A stretch of 33,748 bases of DNA from Paracoccaceae bacterium (GTDB lineage: Bacteria; Pseudomonadota; Alphaproteobacteria; Rhodobacterales; Rhodobacteraceae). The stretch is taken from positions 3,930 through 37,677 of the forward strand of contig JAPOVX010000060.1 in the NCBI GenBank assembly GCA_026707935.1, written 5' to 3'. A program made the translations under genes and the position numbers. The notes under the pieces are model-generated. The model was not told the DNA's origin, did not search any database, and was given only the letters and a program-made list of their open reading frames with translations. This document shows, piece by piece, positions 25,340 through 33,643 of the stretch (positions are counted from its first letter, which is position 1; each line of letters opens with the position of its first letter).

Positions 25340-25698
25340 GCTCTCTCCTGTCTAGATTTATCTGTTATTTCAACTTGCTACTCGGATTGGTTTCAAGGGT
25401 TGCCATCAGGTGGGATCCGCACATGTTCCCGGCGGCGCGTCTTCAGTCGGCTCATGCCTGGACAAATATCATACTCGCCCGGGCCTCCTCGAACGGCAGG
25501 ACGTCGCCCGGGCAGGACTGATTGCCCTCTGCGTCGATTGCGAACGTATGGCGCGCACCGGATGGGAGGCTTCGCATCAATTCCCGTTTCCCGCGTATAG
25601 GGAAGTGCCCAGAGGTTTCTGCAGCGCGACAATCGAGTTGGCAGCCGTATTGCCTCATCAAGAATGTTACCCAAACCGATTGTTCTGGGGGCAGGAGA
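25340..25698. other. Intergenic stretch, no supported gene
   Basis: A minus-strand frame (25452-25715) is open but has no recognisable product, and plus-strand frames are no better. The stretch lies between the RiPP locus and the mobile-element fragments. Its first part, around 25350-25390, is AT-rich. Confidence 0.5.
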
Positions 25699-25776
25699 AT
25701 GAGGAAACTGAGCATGTCAGCGCGAGACGAATTGCTTGAGGTCTTGCGTCAGCGCTACCGTGAGGCGGAGCGCTCG
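25699..25776 (+). pseudogene. Transposase N-terminal fragment
   Basis: ATG 25699, with GGAG just upstream, encodes MRKLSMSARDELLEVLRQRY and six further residues ending in EAERS. This is the start of an integrase-core transposase in which SARDELLE.LR.RYR.A.R normally leads to a helix-turn-helix. Similarity stops after Ser26, so only a stub is left. Confidence 0.55.
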
Positions 25777-25778
25777 GA

Positions 25779-26060
25779 TACAATCCCTTCGTCGCCATCC
25801 GGATCGCCCTCGCCGGAAAGGCCGCCCACATGATCAAGATACACTACCCGCACACCACCGACAAAATGGGGTGAGCAGTTACGGTTTACGACTACTTCAA
25901 CGCCTGGCTCGATCCGTCCTCAACCGACTATCTCGTCAATGAAAGGGGATACGGGCACGGCAACGAGGCCGCGATGGAGGAATTGGGCACCGAAGTTCTC
26001 GAAACTGTGGGTCCCGGATCCGTCTGCGTGCCCTTTTTGGCCCAGATTCCGATGGACAAC
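25779..26060 (+). pseudogene. Fragment of an extracellular solute-binding protein (PotD-like), with internal stop
   Basis: After an in-frame TGA at 25872-25874 the frame reads VYDYFNAWLDPSSTDYLVNE then GYGHGNEAAMEELG. This matches the C-terminal region of spermidine/putrescine-type binding proteins, usually A(Y)(D/E)F.NAWLSPE....L...YGYGHSN. The part before the stop has no clear match. It lies between two transposase remnants and is not a functional gene. It is not a copy of the intact binding protein at 28943-30037. Confidence 0.45.
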
Positions 26061-26081
26061 CGGTCCCCGAACCCGTCCTCA

Positions 26082-26258
26082 ATTCTTCGCAAGCTCGGCG
26101 TGTACCGGCAGCAAATCCGGTTGTATCTCGTGCTCGGCGAGATCGGCAGGATCGAGCGGTCGTTGTTCATGCTCGACTGGATCAAAGACCGTGACCTCCG
26201 CATGGAATGCGAGGCCGGCCTCAACAAAGGAGAAGCCCGTCACTCCCTCGCTCGTAAA
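26082..26258 (+). pseudogene. Tn3-family transposase (tnpA) fragment
   Basis: In the same frame as the preceding fragment, the translation reads LRKLGVYRQQ, then LGEIGRIERSLFMLDWIKD and AGLNKGEARHSLAR. This is the conserved C-terminal part of Tn3 transposases (LRKL..Y..Q, LGRIERTLF.L.WL.D, AGLNKGEARN.LAR). It breaks off after Arg and the gene is otherwise absent. Confidence 0.8.
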
Positions 26259-26620
26259 GCAACAGATGCAGTGAACCCCGCGAGGTGTACACTTGCTCAT
26301 GCAACTTCGGACGCGGGTTCCGGATGGAACTCTCGAAGGCGATTTTGAGCGATGGAAGGATGAAAGGATCAACAGAAAAGCCGAGAAATTCGCCGCCTGA
26401 CCCCCACCTTTTTGGTGCTCCCCGACTTCTAATTTGAACAGACCGCGGTCGCTTGTTTACGGCCGTCCGAACGACTGATCCCTATCGACACCCCCGAAGG
26501 CAGTCCCGCGTTTATGCAGCCGCAGATGCCGCGTCGGCAGGCGAAAAGGCATCGAAAAACTGGATTACATACCACCTTAGGGGTATGGAATCAGGGAATT
26601 CACGCTGTTATGGGGTAAAA
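26259..26620. other. Stretch before the LuxR gene, probably element debris
   Basis: A short frame (26299-26399) ends at 26397-26399, directly before CCCCCACCTTTTTGGTGCTC (26401-26420), which includes a CACC-TTTTT-GGTG stem. Such text is reminiscent of insertion-sequence ends, but no partner repeat was found. The LuxR frame is open through the later part; I place its start after this interval. Confidence 0.4.
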
Positions 26621-27499
26621 ATGGCTCTCGAAGACCATCACGGGATGCCCGGACGAGAACGGGTGATTTCGCAGGAATTCGTGTTCGCATCGCTTGGCAC
26701 CATGACCTGCAGCCTCGGCAGCCAGGACTTCTTCGACGAACTCCGGAGACTGTCGATCCGGATCTTTGATCCACAGAGCATCGTTACCCTGGTCTTCGCG
26801 AAGGGACAGCTGCCGCGCACCATCGACCACTGGATTCCCGACGCCAAGCTGCGGCGGTTATTCGAGGAAACCTACACGGACTTCGGCTACCTTCTCGATC
26901 CATTCCACGACCTCGCAATGTCCGGTTTCGAGGACGGTGCCTACCGGCTCAGGGACGTGGCGCCAGACCAGTTCTTCCGGTCCCGCGCCTCTCGACGCTA
27001 CTATCGCCAGACGACGCTCGTCGACGAGGTCGGCTGCCTTCATCGGATGCGTGACGGGCGCGTGGCGCATCTCTCGCTGGGCCGTCACAGGGGCCGCCCT
27101 GTATTCGGCAAGCGTGCCCTCGCGCGCCTGAAATCGCTCTCCCCTGCCCTGATGGCGCTCATTGCTGCCCATGTTGAAAGGGCGGCACGGTATCCCGCGC
27201 AGGTGCAGGCGGAAACCCCTCCCCCGACCTTGCGCGAGGAAATCCGGCGCCTTTCCCCGGTTGGCGGCAGGCCCGTGACGGCGCGGGAAAGCGAGGTCGC
27301 CTCGCTCATCGTCCAGGGACATTCAACCGTGTCCATCGGACTCAATCTCGGCATCTCGCCTCAGACCGTGAAGGTGCACAGGCGCAACATCTACCGGAAG
27401 CTCGGGGTCTCTTCGCTCGCGGAACTCTATTCGCGCATTCCCGCATCCCGGGCCGGCACGTCCGTGCAGGCGACGCCGCTTCCCGATCGGCACAACTGA
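26621..27499 (+). CDS. LuxR-family helix-turn-helix transcriptional regulator
   Basis: ATG 26621 is chosen because GGGG lies five bases upstream; the frame is open back to 26453. The product is 292 residues. The C-terminal LuxR/NarL-type DNA-binding domain (about 219-275) reads VTARESEVASLIVQGHSTVS, then LGISPQTVKVHRRNIYRKLGVSSLAELY. The N-terminal 200 residues have no family I can name; they are not an obvious receiver or autoinducer domain. The gene stops one base before the likely start of the aminotransferase gene, so it probably shares a transcript with the putrescine genes and may control them in response to a polyamine or nitrogen signal; that role is inference. Confidence 0.88.
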   Translation: MALEDHHGMPGRERVISQEFVFASLGTMTCSLGSQDFFDELRRLSIRIFDPQSIVTLVFAKGQLPRTIDHWIPDAKLRRLFEETYTDFGYLLDPFHDLAMSGFEDGAYRLRDVAPDQFFRSRASRRYYRQTTLVDEVGCLHRMRDGRVAHLSLGRHRGRPVFGKRALARLKSLSPALMALIAAHVERAARYPAQVQAETPPPTLREEIRRLSPVGGRPVTARESEVASLIVQGHSTVSIGLNLGISPQTVKVHRRNIYRKLGVSSLAELYSRIPASRAGTSVQATPLPDRHN

Positions 27500-27500
27500 A

Positions 27501-28907
27501 GTGACGGACATGCCAATGCCTGAAGTTCTCGACGACGCCAGACTCAGGGAAGCCGATCTCAGGCACTGTCTCCACCCGTGGACGGATTTCCCGGAATGGA
27601 AGCAGACCGGTTCGACGATTATCGCCCGCGCCGAGGGGGCGAATGTCTGGGACGCCGCAGGCAGACGCTACATCGACGCCATGGGCGGGCTCTGGTTCGC
27701 AAACGTCGGTTACGGAAGGAAGGAACTCGTCGACGCCGCCGCGCGCCAGTTGTCCCTCCTGCCCCAGTATTCCTACTTCACGGATTTCGGAAACCCTCCG
27801 GCAACGGAACTCGCCGCGGTAATTGCGAAGCTCACACCGGGCGACCTCGACCATGTGTTCTACAGCTCAAGCGGTTCAACGGCCAACGACACGGCCATAC
27901 GCATCGCACACTACTATTTTGATACCATCGGCAAGCCCTCGAAACGGTACGTCATTTCTCGCAAGAACGCATATCACGGCAGCACCTACCTGACTGCGGC
28001 GCTCTCCGGCAAGGAGGGCGACCGCAGCGGATTCAAGTTTCCGCCCGGGCTGGTCCACCACGTCTCCGACGCCAACTGCTACCGCATGCCCGAAGGCATC
28101 CAGGACGAAGGCGAGTACTGCGACTATCTCGTCGACGAATTCGAAACCAAGATCAGGTCGCTAGGTGCCGGCAATATTGCCTGCTTCATCGCTGAACCTG
28201 TCATGGGCGCGGGCGGCGTGCTTGTCGCGCCCGAGGGCTATCACCGGCTCATGAAGAACGTCTGCAGCGAAAACGACATCCTTTACATATCCGACGAGGT
28301 GGTGACGGGATTCGGTCGGCTCGGCCACTTCTTCGCCAGTCATGACCGGTTCGATATCGTTCCGGACATGATTGTCGTCGCCAAGGGCATTACCTCCGGT
28401 TACATTCCGCTCGCCGCGACCATCGTGTCGGAAAAGGTCTACGAAGGTCTGTCGCGGCCCAGGAAAGACGGCGGCATATTCTCGCACGGATTCACGTATT
28501 CCGGCCATGCCGCGGCCTGCGCGGTCGCGCTCGAAAACATCAACATCATCGAGCGGGAAGCGATTTGCGAAAAGGTTCGGAAGACCGGGCCCTACTTGAT
28601 CGAGAAACTGCAGCAACTTCGGCGTCACGAAGTCGTCGGCGATGTGCGCGGCAGTCACTTCATGGCCTGTGTCGAACTCGTAGCCGACCGCGAACGGAAG
28701 ACACCGTTTCCTGCTCATGCTCCCATCCGCGGAGAAGTCGAGCGCGAGACGCAGGCACGCGGGCTGATCGTGCGCATGATCGGTGATCTCTGCGTTCTCT
28801 CGCCCGCATTGACCCTCGATCACGATCAGATTGACGAGATTGTCGGAATTCTCGATGCTTCACTTGACGCCGTCTGCCGTCGCGCTGGTGGCTCGGCGCA
28901 AGACTGA
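27501..28907 (+). CDS. spuC: Class III omega-aminotransferase, probably putrescine/polyamine:pyruvate transaminase
   Basis: The 468-residue PLP enzyme (from GTG 27501; ATG 27510 and 27516 are alternatives) has the class III aminotransferase signature. The block ISDEVVTGFGRLG supplies the PLP-pyridine Asp, and the Schiff-base lysine is about residue 295 in VVAKGITSGYIPL. SSSGSTANDTAIRIA and KNAYHGSTY are the phosphate and ring contacts. The start (HPWTDF then GSTIIARAEGANVWDAAG) resembles SpuC-type polyamine transaminases. It sits between the LuxR gene and a PotFGHI-like putrescine importer, so the expected reaction is transfer of an amino group from putrescine to pyruvate. Substrate preference cannot be read with certainty. 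Confidence 0.88.
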   Translation: MTDMPMPEVLDDARLREADLRHCLHPWTDFPEWKQTGSTIIARAEGANVWDAAGRRYIDAMGGLWFANVGYGRKELVDAAARQLSLLPQYSYFTDFGNPPATELAAVIAKLTPGDLDHVFYSSSGSTANDTAIRIAHYYFDTIGKPSKRYVISRKNAYHGSTYLTAALSGKEGDRSGFKFPPGLVHHVSDANCYRMPEGIQDEGEYCDYLVDEFETKIRSLGAGNIACFIAEPVMGAGGVLVAPEGYHRLMKNVCSENDILYISDEVVTGFGRLGHFFASHDRFDIVPDMIVVAKGITSGYIPLAATIVSEKVYEGLSRPRKDGGIFSHGFTYSGHAAACAVALENINIIEREAICEKVRKTGPYLIEKLQQLRRHEVVGDVRGSHFMACVELVADRERKTPFPAHAPIRGEVERETQARGLIVRMIGDLCVLSPALTLDHDQIDEIVGILDASLDAVCRRAGGSAQD

Positions 28908-28942
28908 TGACAGCAATGTTCCAAGGAAAAGGAGAAAGGATC

Positions 28943-30037
28943 ATGTCAAGATTCACGATTTTAGCCACCATCGCCGCGGCAACCGCCGCAGGTTGGGCGG
29001 TCAATGCCGAGGAGGAGAAGGTCCTCAATGTGTACAACTGGTCGGATTACATCGCCGAGGATACGGTCGCGAATTTCGAGGACCGCACCGGTATCAAGGT
29101 CAACTACGACGTATTCGATTCCAACGAGGTGCTTGAAGCAAAACTCCTCACCGGCAGCAGCGGATACGATGTGGTGGTTCCCACGGCATCATTCCTTGAG
29201 CGGCAGATCAAGGCGGGCGTGTTCCTGGAACTCGACCGCGAAATGCTCCCGAATTACGGCAATCTCGATGCCGAGATCCTGGCCCGTGTCGATGCGCATG
29301 ATCCAGGGAACATGCATGCAATTCCCTACATGTGGGGAACCACGGGATTCGGCTACAATATCGACAAGGCCGCTGCCGCCCTTCCGGATGCACCGACGGG
29401 CAGCTGGGACATGATCTTCGACCCCGATGTCGTCTCGGAACTGTCGGCGTGCGGCGTCACTCTGCTAGACTCGCCCACCGAAGTCTTCGCCAACCTCATG
29501 AACTATCTTGGCCGTGACCCCAACGGGCAAAGCCGCGAAGATATCGAGGCCTTCGAAGAGCACATGTTCAAAGTTCGCCCTCACATCAAGTACTTCCATT
29601 CATCCCAAAACATCAACGACCTTGCCAATGGCGAGATCTGTGTAGCGATGGGATGGAGCGGCGACATGCTCATCGCGCGCGACAGGGCTGCCGAGGCGGG
29701 CCAGGGCGTCAACATCGACTATGTGATTCCGGCGGAAGGCACGGTGATCTGGTTCGACACCCTTGCCGTCCCTTCAGATGCACCGCATCCGGGAAACGCG
29801 CATCTCTTCCTCGACTACATGATGGAGCCGGATGTCATTGCCGCGGTTTCGAACTACGTTTTCTACGCCAATGCCAACAGTGCCGCGCATGATCACGTCG
29901 ATGACGAGGTCAAAATGGATCCGGCGATCTACCCGTCGGACGAGGTCAAGGCCAACCTGTTTCCTGATCTCGCGAATAGCGCAAGGTTCACACGCATGCT
30001 GACTCGGTCCTGGACGCGTATCAAGACCGGCAGCTGA
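28943..30037 (+). CDS. potF: Putrescine-binding periplasmic protein, PotF-like
   Basis: ATG 28943 is chosen for its site (GGAGAAAGGA directly upstream) and because a signal peptide ending near VNA follows. The mature 340-odd residues match PotF closely: VYNWSDYIAEDTVANFE, VFDSNEVLEAKL, PYMWGTTGFGYN, FHSSQNINDLANG and VFYANANSAA. Residues that hold putrescine in E. coli PotF are visible: Trp-Ser-Asp-Tyr at the start, Glu in PTEVFA, Trp and Asp in GWSGDM, Asp in WFDT and Tyr in VFYANAN. The aromatic Phe before Phe-Asp is Trp here. It would deliver putrescine to the permeases encoded downstream. Confidence 0.93.
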   Translation: MSRFTILATIAAATAAGWAVNAEEEKVLNVYNWSDYIAEDTVANFEDRTGIKVNYDVFDSNEVLEAKLLTGSSGYDVVVPTASFLERQIKAGVFLELDREMLPNYGNLDAEILARVDAHDPGNMHAIPYMWGTTGFGYNIDKAAAALPDAPTGSWDMIFDPDVVSELSACGVTLLDSPTEVFANLMNYLGRDPNGQSREDIEAFEEHMFKVRPHIKYFHSSQNINDLANGEICVAMGWSGDMLIARDRAAEAGQGVNIDYVIPAEGTVIWFDTLAVPSDAPHPGNAHLFLDYMMEPDVIAAVSNYVFYANANSAAHDHVDDEVKMDPAIYPSDEVKANLFPDLANSARFTRMLTRSWTRIKTGS

Positions 30038-30050
30038 CACCGGCAGGTCC

Positions 30051-30080
30051 TCCTCCCGGCGCTTCTTTTCGCCGGGAGGA
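30051..30080 (+). terminator. Hairpin after the binding-protein gene
   Basis: A perfect 11-bp stem, TCCTCCCGGCG and CGCCGGGAGGA, with loop CTTCTTTT lies 14 bases after the potF-like stop and 24 bases before the ATPase gene. It has no trailing T-run, so it probably acts as a partial terminator or 3' stabiliser giving more binding protein than transporter. Confidence 0.6.
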
Positions 30081-30103
30081 AGCCCGGTAACCCAAGGGAC
30101 GCC

Positions 30104-31243
30104 ATGAACGACTCAAGAGACGTCGCATCTGCCTTGGCCAGGCAGCAAGAAAAGGCTGACGCCTACGTGCGGATCGAGAACATAACCAAGATGTTCGGCG
30201 GCTTCACCGCCGTCGACAACGTCTCGCTCGAAATCCAGCAATCGGAGATATTCTGCCTGCTCGGCGGATCCGGTTGCGGCAAGAGCACGCTTCTCAGGAT
30301 GCTTGCCGGTTTCGAGACCCCGACCTCTGGGAGAATCTTCATCGACGGGATCGACATGGCCGGCATTCCACCCTATCGGCGCCCGACGAACATGATGTTT
30401 CAGTCCTACGCGCTGTTTCCCCACATGAGCGTCGAGCGGAACGTGGCCTTCGGACTTCGGCAGGACGGGATAACGGTTGCCGAGATCAGCGAGCGCGTGG
30501 CGAACATGCTCGACCTCGTCAAGTTGACTCCCTTCGCGAAACGCAAGCCGCACCAGCTGTCCGGCGGACAGCGCCAACGCGTGGCGCTGGCACGCTCGCT
30601 CGTAAAGCAACCGAAGCTGCTCCTGCTAGACGAGCCGCTTGGCGCCCTTGACAAGAAGCTGCGCGAGGAAACGCAGTTTGAACTGGTCAACATCCAGGAC
30701 CAACTCGGCGTGACCTTCATCGTCGTCACCCACGATCAGGAGGAGGCGATGACGCTGTCCTCCCGCATCGGTATCATGAATGCAGGTGAAATCGTCATGA
30801 CCGGAACCCCGAACGAAATCTACGAGTACCCGTCGACGCGTTTCGTCGCCGACTTCATCGGATCGGTCAATATCTTCTCCGGCCGAATCATCGAGGACGA
30901 GGCGGATCACGTACGCATCGAGTCCGAGGAAGCCGGTTGCCCCCTTCACATCGACCACGGGGTCAGCGCTGCACCCGGCGCCAGCGTATGGGTCGCGGTT
31001 CGGCCGGAGAAGATCGAGATCGGGCGCGAGGACCCCGGTCAGACCGACAACTGCGTCTCGGGGACAGTTGACGAAATCGCCTACAAGGGAAGCCAGTCGG
31101 TCTATCATGTGCGCCTCGACAGCGAGAAGATCGTTCGCGTCACCCGGTCAAACCGGCAGCGAACAGCGCGGGACAGCATCTCCTGGGAAGACCGTGTCTT
31201 CCTGAACTGGCGATCCTCGAGCGGAGTGGTTCTGACATCGTGA
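30104..31243 (+). CDS. potG: Polyamine ABC transporter ATPase, PotG/PotA-like
   Basis: The 379-residue ATPase has Walker A GGSGCGKSTLLRM, Q-loop NMMFQSYALFPHM, signature LSGGQRQRVALARSL, Walker B LLLLDEPLGALDKKL and the switch His in VVTHDQEEAM. A TOBE regulatory domain follows residue about 280. ATG 30104 has AAGGGAC upstream. Its end overlaps the next gene's start by GTGA, so the two are coupled. It energises the import of putrescine with the two permeases that follow. Confidence 0.94.
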   Translation: MNDSRDVASALARQQEKADAYVRIENITKMFGGFTAVDNVSLEIQQSEIFCLLGGSGCGKSTLLRMLAGFETPTSGRIFIDGIDMAGIPPYRRPTNMMFQSYALFPHMSVERNVAFGLRQDGITVAEISERVANMLDLVKLTPFAKRKPHQLSGGQRQRVALARSLVKQPKLLLLDEPLGALDKKLREETQFELVNIQDQLGVTFIVVTHDQEEAMTLSSRIGIMNAGEIVMTGTPNEIYEYPSTRFVADFIGSVNIFSGRIIEDEADHVRIESEEAGCPLHIDHGVSAAPGASVWVAVRPEKIEIGREDPGQTDNCVSGTVDEIAYKGSQSVYHVRLDSEKIVRVTRSNRQRTARDSISWEDRVFLNWRSSSGVVLTS

Positions 31244-32244
31244 GCACGGAAATCAATAACGCGCCCGGTAGCGGGCAGAAGGCTGGAATGGCCTTCTCGA
31301 TGAGCACGCTTTCACAATCCCTGCCAGGTCGCTTTCTGGCGGGAGCTGCCCGCAGCCTCGGTCTCACCGGGCGGGGCGCGGTCATCGCGATCCCTTATGT
31401 CTGGTTGCTGCTGTTTTTCCTGGTCCCCTTTGCCTTCGTGCTAAAGATCGCGCTCTCGGAGGCGTTGATCGCACGTCCGCCCTATTCGCCACTCTTCGAA
31501 TGGGGCGAGGAGGCCTTTTTGACGATTCGGCTGAACCTCGGCAATTTCCTGTTCCTGATTGAAGATGACCTCTACCTGAAAGCCTATCTGAATTCTGGAA
31601 AGATCGCGCTGATTTCGACCGTGGCCTGCCTCGCCATCGGCTATCCAATGGCTTACGCCATCGCACGCGCCAACCCGGCCTGGCGAAACGTCTTCCTGAT
31701 GCTCGTGATCCTGCCTTTCTGGACATCCTTCCTTTTGCGGGTCTACGCATGGATCGGCATCCTCAAGAACAACGGCGTCATAAATAACCTGTTGCTCGGT
31801 CTCGGGGTCATCGACGAACCGATTGTAATGATGCAGACTGACTTTGCGGTCTACGTGGGTATCGTCTACTCCTATCTCCCGTTCATGATCTTGCCGCTCT
31901 ATGCGAACCTGGAACGGCTTGACTTGTCGCTCCTCGAGGCGGCCGCGGATCTCGGCTGCCGGCCGTTTCGCACATTCCTCACGGTGACACTGCCGCTTTC
32001 GGTGCCCGGCATTATTGCCGGCTGCATGCTGGTGTTCATCCCTGCCGTGGGTGAATTCGTTATCCCCGCCCTGCTCGGCGGGCCGGACACGCTCATGATC
32101 GGACGCGTACTCTGGGATGAATTCTTCAGTAATCGTGACTGGCCGGTTGCTTCAGCCGTTGCCATCGCCGTCCTCCTGTTGCTGGTGGTTCCGATCATGA
32201 TCTTCCAGTACTTCCAGGCCAGGGACACGGGAGCAACGTCATGA
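31240..32244 (+). CDS. potH: Polyamine ABC transporter permease, PotH/PotB-like
   Basis: GTG 31240 overlaps the stop of the ATPase gene. The 334-residue inner-membrane protein has six spans, the first at about residues 45-68 after a longer cytoplasmic lead. The cytoplasmic EAA loop that docks the ATPase reads LLEAAADLGCRPFRTFLTVTLP. PFWTSFLLRVYAWIGILKNNG is typical of the PotB/PotH family. The stop overlaps the next start (ATGA). Confidence 0.93.
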   Translation: MSTEINNAPGSGQKAGMAFSMSTLSQSLPGRFLAGAARSLGLTGRGAVIAIPYVWLLLFFLVPFAFVLKIALSEALIARPPYSPLFEWGEEAFLTIRLNLGNFLFLIEDDLYLKAYLNSGKIALISTVACLAIGYPMAYAIARANPAWRNVFLMLVILPFWTSFLLRVYAWIGILKNNGVINNLLLGLGVIDEPIVMMQTDFAVYVGIVYSYLPFMILPLYANLERLDLSLLEAAADLGCRPFRTFLTVTLPLSVPGIIAGCMLVFIPAVGEFVIPALLGGPDTLMIGRVLWDEFFSNRDWPVASAVAIAVLLLLVVPIMIFQYFQARDTGATS

Positions 32245-33089
32245 ACGGCGGCGCACGGCGGTCCACCTTCCTGGTCACGGCGCTGGCCTTCGGATTCGCG
32301 TTTCTCTACATCCCCATACTCCTGTTGATGATCTTCTCCTTCAACGAGTCGAAGCTGGTGACGGTCTGGGGCGGGTTCTCGACGAAGTGGTACGGGGAAC
32401 TCATCCGTGATGCCCAGGTTCTCGGTGCCGCTTGGGTCAGCCTGCGCATCGCCGTCGTCAACGCAACCATGGCTGTTTGCCTCGGCACGCTTGCAGGGTT
32501 CGTACTCGCACGCATGGGCCGTTTCAGGGGCCGGTTGCTGTTGTCGGGCATGACGACCGCGCCGCTCGTGATGCCGGAGGTCATTACCGGTCTGTCACTG
32601 CTTCTCCTGTTCGTGGCAATGGAAGGCCTCGTGGGCTGGCCTGGCGGGCGCGGTTTCACGACCATTACGATCGCGCACATCACTTTTTCCATGGCCTACG
32701 TTGCCGTCATCGTCCAGTCGCGGCTGACGAGCGTCGACGAGTCGGTCGAGGAGGCAGCGCAGGATCTCGGGGCGACGCCAAGCAAGGTGTTTTTCGTCAT
32801 CACGCTGCCGATCATTGCACCGGCGCTGGTTTCCGGCTGGCTGCTTGCGTTCACCATGTCGCTCGACGATCTTGTCATAGCTAGTTTCGTATCGGGTCCC
32901 GGATCAAGCACCCTTCCGATGGTGATCTTTTCCAAGGTACGCCTCGGCGTCAGTCCGGACATAAACGCGCTCGCGACGATCATCGTGCTGATCGTCGCTA
33001 CCGGGATTGTCGCCGCGGGGATGATCATGAACAGGGCGGAAGCCCGTCGGCAGCGCGATGTCCAAATGGCGGTCGCGGCGAACAAGTGA
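32241..33089 (+). CDS. potI: Polyamine ABC transporter permease, PotI/PotC-like
   Basis: ATG 32241 overlaps the previous stop by four bases. The 282-residue protein has six membrane spans. The EAA loop is EEAAQDLGATPSKVFFVITLP, and the block FSFNESKLVTVWGGFSTKWY at the start is characteristic of PotC/PotI. LAFTMSLDDLVIASFVSGPGSSTLPM is the conserved late segment. It completes the putrescine importer and is the last gene of the operon. Confidence 0.94.
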   Translation: MNGGARRSTFLVTALAFGFAFLYIPILLLMIFSFNESKLVTVWGGFSTKWYGELIRDAQVLGAAWVSLRIAVVNATMAVCLGTLAGFVLARMGRFRGRLLLSGMTTAPLVMPEVITGLSLLLLFVAMEGLVGWPGGRGFTTITIAHITFSMAYVAVIVQSRLTSVDESVEEAAQDLGATPSKVFFVITLPIIAPALVSGWLLAFTMSLDDLVIASFVSGPGSSTLPMVIFSKVRLGVSPDINALATIIVLIVATGIVAAGMIMNRAEARRQRDVQMAVAANK

Positions 33090-33254
33090 AGGAGGATCGG
33101 CTCTCGCGGGAATGCGATCGCCGTTCAATGGTAGCGGTAGTCAGAAGATGGAACGATTCGCCCACGACCCGGGGTTGGGGTCGTTCGCGGAAGCATCCGT
33201 GTTTGGCGTCTATCCTGAATTTGGGCGAAAATCACGATTTTCGATCTGTCATAG

Positions 33255-33497
33255 GGGCAACTGCGGGGTGCCGAATATCAGGCACTGAACCACGTACAGG
33301 AAAGCCGCGCCATCCTTGAGGGTGCAAATCCCACCCAACAACTGTCGACATGCCGACAACCGGATTTTGCCGCGTTTGTGGTTCGGGGCATTGAATCCCC
33401 GGGCTTTTTCGCGGGAATTGCCGGCATAGTCACCTCCGATCCGGACCCTTATTCCCTCTACGCCGAAGTTTTTGCCGAGTCCGACCTCGGCTCGTGA
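33255..33497 (+). pseudogene. Decayed gene fragment, possibly FAD-dependent oxidoreductase C-terminus
   Basis: An 80-codon frame directly after a TAG has no ATG or good start. It reads like real protein: AEYQALNHVQESRAILEGAN, then DFAAFVVRGIESPGFFAGIAG and a stop after ESDLGS. The block GIESPG..A..A resembles the end of L-2-hydroxyglutarate-oxidase-like flavoproteins (INLIGIESPGLTA.LAIA). The match is short and by eye. The remaining bases between potI and 33643 hold no gene I can support. Confidence 0.3.
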
Positions 33498-33643
33498 CAG
33501 GCCGCACAGCCTTTGCGTTCGAATGTCATGGCCGGGTGCGTTCTCGACGACTCTGATGATCGAAAGAGACCCTGGTCTTTGGAACTCTGTTCAACTCAGG
33601 CAATCCCGTTCGTTCCACTTATCCGCAACCAAGGAGCGAAAGG

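Noticed and set aside
33226-33243. Inverted repeat CGAAAAT / ATTTTCG with 4-nt loop
   Set aside because: The 7-bp stem is AT-rich, has no T-run and lies 137 bases after potI, so it is not a convincing terminator.
33320-33340. GGGTG...CACCC stem resembling a tRNA T-arm or a group II intron segment
   Set aside because: No acceptor, D or anticodon arm and no intron maturase or domain V was found nearby, and a coding-like frame runs through it.
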